A model generated the notes under the pieces. The model was not told the origin of the DNA and ran no database searches. It saw nothing but the letters and a program-made list of their open reading frames with translations. 44,656 nucleotides of DNA from Candidatus Gastranaerophilales bacterium (GTDB lineage Bacteria; Cyanobacteriota; Vampirovibrionia; Gastranaerophilales; Gastranaerophilaceae), in assembly GCA_944324425.1 (NCBI GenBank), contig CALUWE010000015.1, positions 1 through 44,656 on the forward strand. The letters are read 5' to 3'. The translations under genes were made by a program, and so were the position numbers. Every line of letters begins with the position of its first letter. Positions within the stretch are counted from its first letter, which is position 1. Shown here one piece after another: positions 43,302 to 44,656 of this stretch.

Positions 43302-44101
43302 ATGATTAAAAAATATTATTTTGAATTTTCAAAATTGTATTGTCGTTTAATGCGCCTTGAAATACTTATGAAAAAAGGCTTATTTCCTCACTTCTAAATT
43401 ATTACGGTGAAGATATTATTAAAGTATTTAAAAATTTTTTTAACAATAAAAACAGGCTTAAAAGGTATGATTATAGCAAAGGAAACAGCATTCTTGCAAT
43501 TTTAAAAAATCCGCAAATTGCAAAAGAAAGCCAAAAATTTGAAAAAATAATAAACATTTTATATTTGTCAGACATTTTATTTTTATTTCTTTGCTGTGAG
43601 CAATTTAGAAAAAGTGAAATATTAGAAAGGTTTTATCATAACATTCCTGAAAATTTTGCGGTTTTAAACCATTCAAGGAAAAATTTATTGAATTTAAGAA
43701 ATGCGATTGCACATTATAGTTTTAAAGATTTTGAATTGAATAAAAAAAGATATAAAGATGCAATCAATTTATTTGAATATCATTTAGGACACGATATTGC
43801 AGATATTAAAGAATTACCGAAATTTGACACAAAACCTTCTATAAAATCCATATTAATTGAAATCGAAAAACTTCGTCCTGATTTATTTAAAATTGATACT
43901 AAAAAAGATGATGAGATAGAATATTTTTATAATAAGCACAGGTTATTATTAGATTTATGTGATGAAATAGCAATATATAACGGCTATGAAACAAAAGAAC
44001 TTCCATCTCCATGGACAATTATAAGACAAATGTATGCTATAAATAAGGATAAAAGGAAATTTAATTTTAGTTTCTTACAACTAAGGTTATTTAATAAATA
44101 A
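43302..44101 (+). pseudogene. HEPN-domain toxin (AbiF/Abi-like), interrupted by a -1 frameshift
   Basis: The ATG at 43302 opens a frame that stops at 43395-43397 after 31 codons (MIKKYYFEFSKLYCRLMRLE, then ILMKKGLFPHF). The homologous continuation lies in the -1 frame, open from 43361 to the stop at 44101, and the two join at the A6 tract 43371-43376. One extra A would give a continuous protein of about 266 residues. The second part is helical and carries LLNLRNAIAHYSF, the R-x4-H motif of HEPN ribonucleases. The frame-2 part has no good start: only a TTG at 43565, inside the domain. The protein would be an RNA-cleaving toxin silenced by the upstream RNA. The break may be real decay, a slippage-controlled frameshift, or a sequence error in the homopolymer. 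Confidence 0.65.
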
Positions 44102-44106
44102 ATTAA

Positions 44107-44418
44107 TTAATTATTAACAGATTTTTCATCCTGTTTTATAAATTCACACATAACTTCTAAGCGCTTATCTTCCATAGCGTCTATTAATTCTTGAATATCT
44201 TTAAACTTATTTAATTTAAAACCCACTTCAGCTAAAACAACGCAATCGTTACAAAGCCTGTATTTGCCATATTGAATGCTGCCTGCCATTGTCTTATATT
44301 CGCCGCAGCAAGAGCAATCAAAATATTCGTTTTCAATTTCAGGGTCTTCTTCAATGTCATCTTTGTACATTTGAAGGGCAACTTCCTGCATTTCTTTTAC
44401 AATTTCATTATTATCCAT
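44107..44418 (-). CDS. small Cys-rich zinc-ribbon-like protein
   Basis: The 103-residue acidic protein carries DCSCCGEYKTM near residue 34 and RLCNDC near residue 54. The spaced Cys pairs could bind one zinc ion. The rest is helical (IVKEMQEVALQMYKDDIEED; ELIDAMEDKRLEVM). There is no signal peptide. I know no family. It converges with the HEPN gene, with five bases between their ends. An extended -10 box lies seven bases before the ATG, and only a weak CAGG intervenes. Confidence 0.6.
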   Translation of the reverse strand: MDNNEIVKEMQEVALQMYKDDIEEDPEIENEYFDCSCCGEYKTMAGSIQYGKYRLCNDCVVLAEVGFKLNKFKDIQELIDAMEDKRLEVMCEFIKQDEKSVNN

Positions 44419-44425
44419 AACCTGA

Positions 44426-44434
44426 ATTTTAGCA
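44426..44434 (-). promoter_or_regulatory. extended -10 promoter, predicted leaderless start
   Basis: TGCTAAAAT on the minus strand ends seven bases before the ATG at 44418, the same geometry as at 36, 1038, 39221, 43068 and 43287. Confidence 0.45.
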
Positions 44435-44541
44435 TAAAAAATATAATAAAGTTTAAACCAATGGGTTTAATCTTGCATAAAAATAGGCCCAACAAGCGCC
44501 AATAAATTAAATGAAATATATTTTTCAAAATAACAAAAATT

Positions 44542-44616
44542 TGTCCACGAGAGGATTCGAACCTCCGACATTCACCGTATTGAGGGTGACGTTCTATCCT
44601 GCTGAACTTCGTATAA
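44542..44616 (-). pseudogene. degenerate tRNA (tRNA-Arg-like)
   Basis: On the minus strand the 75 bases have a D-arm (GTTC, then AGCAGGATA, then GAAC), an anticodon stem TCACC/GGTGA, a five-base variable region and a T-arm with the invariant GGTTCGAATCC. Two parts are broken. The 5' acceptor strand (TTATACG) cannot pair with the 3' strand CGTGGAC, and the anticodon loop has eight bases (CTCAATAC) instead of seven. The body resembles tRNA-Arg of the CCT type, from which it may derive. It is unlikely to be charged, but it could be tRNA-derived repeat material or an integration site. Confidence 0.55.
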
Positions 44617-44621
44617 AAATT

Positions 44622-44656
44622 TGTCCACGAGAGGATTCGAACCTCCGACATTCACC
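44622..44656 (-). tRNA. 3' half of a further tRNA or tRNA-like copy, cut by the window edge
   Basis: The sequence is identical to the 3' half of the preceding tRNA-like unit: GGTGA, the T-arm with GGTTCGAATCC and acceptor CGTGGAC plus A. Whether this copy has an intact 5' acceptor strand (expected GTCCACG) and a normal anticodon loop lies outside the window. It could be the functional parent gene. Confidence 0.45.

Larger units (their letters stand above)
44535..44656 (-). repeat. 80-bp-period tandem repeat carrying tRNA 3' halves
   Basis: Positions 44535-44576 and 44615-44656 are identical over 42 bases, at a period of exactly 80. Each copy is the T-arm and 3' acceptor half of a tRNA on the minus strand plus a trailing AAATTTTT. 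The second copy runs off the window, so the number of units is unknown. Confidence 0.85.

Noticed and set aside
43565-44101. HEPN protein starting at the TTG at 43565
   Set aside because: This start falls inside the helical domain, has no ribosome binding site, and the same frame continues upstream with protein-like sequence to 43361, so the true start is the frameshifted ATG at 43302.
1-44656. CRISPR arrays, insertion sequences, prophage genes
   Set aside because: No spaced direct-repeat array, transposase, integrase or phage structural gene was seen on either strand. The only tandem repeat is the tRNA-like one at the right edge.

Overview
The window is an AT-rich, gene-dense bacterial chromosome segment, most of it housekeeping genes. 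Several features suggest a fermentative, anaerobic gut member of the Gastranaerophilales / 'Melainabacteria' (Vampirovibrionia, Cyanobacteriota): bifunctional AdhE under an apparent Rex operator, Nif-type NifS/NifU, a four-repeat S1 protein resembling cyanobacterial S1, and a CheA with a C-terminal receiver as in cyanobacterial and Pil-type systems. This placement is an inference from gene content and base composition. No 16S rRNA or other phylogenetic marker was available.

Layout. 1-1660: small multi-pass membrane proteins, two of which share a near-identical 5' end. 1675-3509 (+): ogt, aroQ, thiL. 7039-3506 (-): compact operon pyrH-frr-cdsA-rnc-rpe. 7108-8322 (+): helical-repeat-like protein. 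8388-11134: Rex box, adhE, terminator. 12458-11190 (-): metK with a structured leader. 12605-14742 (+): aspS and a single-domain LuxR-type HTH protein. 16758-14746 (-): nifU-nifS. 16848-18920: two uncharacterised small genes and ilvE. 19023-26141 (+): membrane glycosyltransferase with a Cys-rich tail, PBP1A, pyruvate kinase, MetY-like sulfhydrylase and a flavodoxin-fold reductase. 29408-26177 (-): two exported proteins, lspA, an RluD-type pseudouridine synthase and a LapA-like protein.

29440-37453 is a divergently transcribed chemosensory module. REC-GGDEF and double-CheW genes run on the minus strand; a short MCP, a hybrid CheA-REC, a Ppx/GppA-type HD protein and an exported TPR protein run on the plus strand. 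No CheR, CheB or flagellar gene is present. The parts resemble a Wsp- or Pil-Chp-type pathway that ends in cyclic-di-GMP. 39206-37438 (-) is an overlapping pair of HTH-WYL regulators. 39360-42691 (+) holds the S1 protein, a zf-TFIIB protein, LemA and an M48 protease with an added zinc ribbon.

The accessory end (42.7-44.66 kb) is the most interesting part. A textbook promoter drives a short RNA of about 94 nt that can fold into a closing stem, an inner hairpin and a loop pseudoknot, and ends in a strong terminator. Thirty bases later lies a HEPN-domain gene with an RNAIAH motif. This is the architecture of AbiF-type RNA-antitoxin/HEPN-toxin systems. The HEPN gene is split by a one-base frameshift in an A6 tract. 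Beyond it lie a small four-Cys protein and an 80-bp tandem repeat of decayed tRNA-like sequence. Across the window, several genes without a Shine-Dalgarno have an extended -10 box (TGnTAnAAT type) exactly 6-7 nt before the ATG, which predicts leaderless mRNAs; the HEPN gene is one of them.
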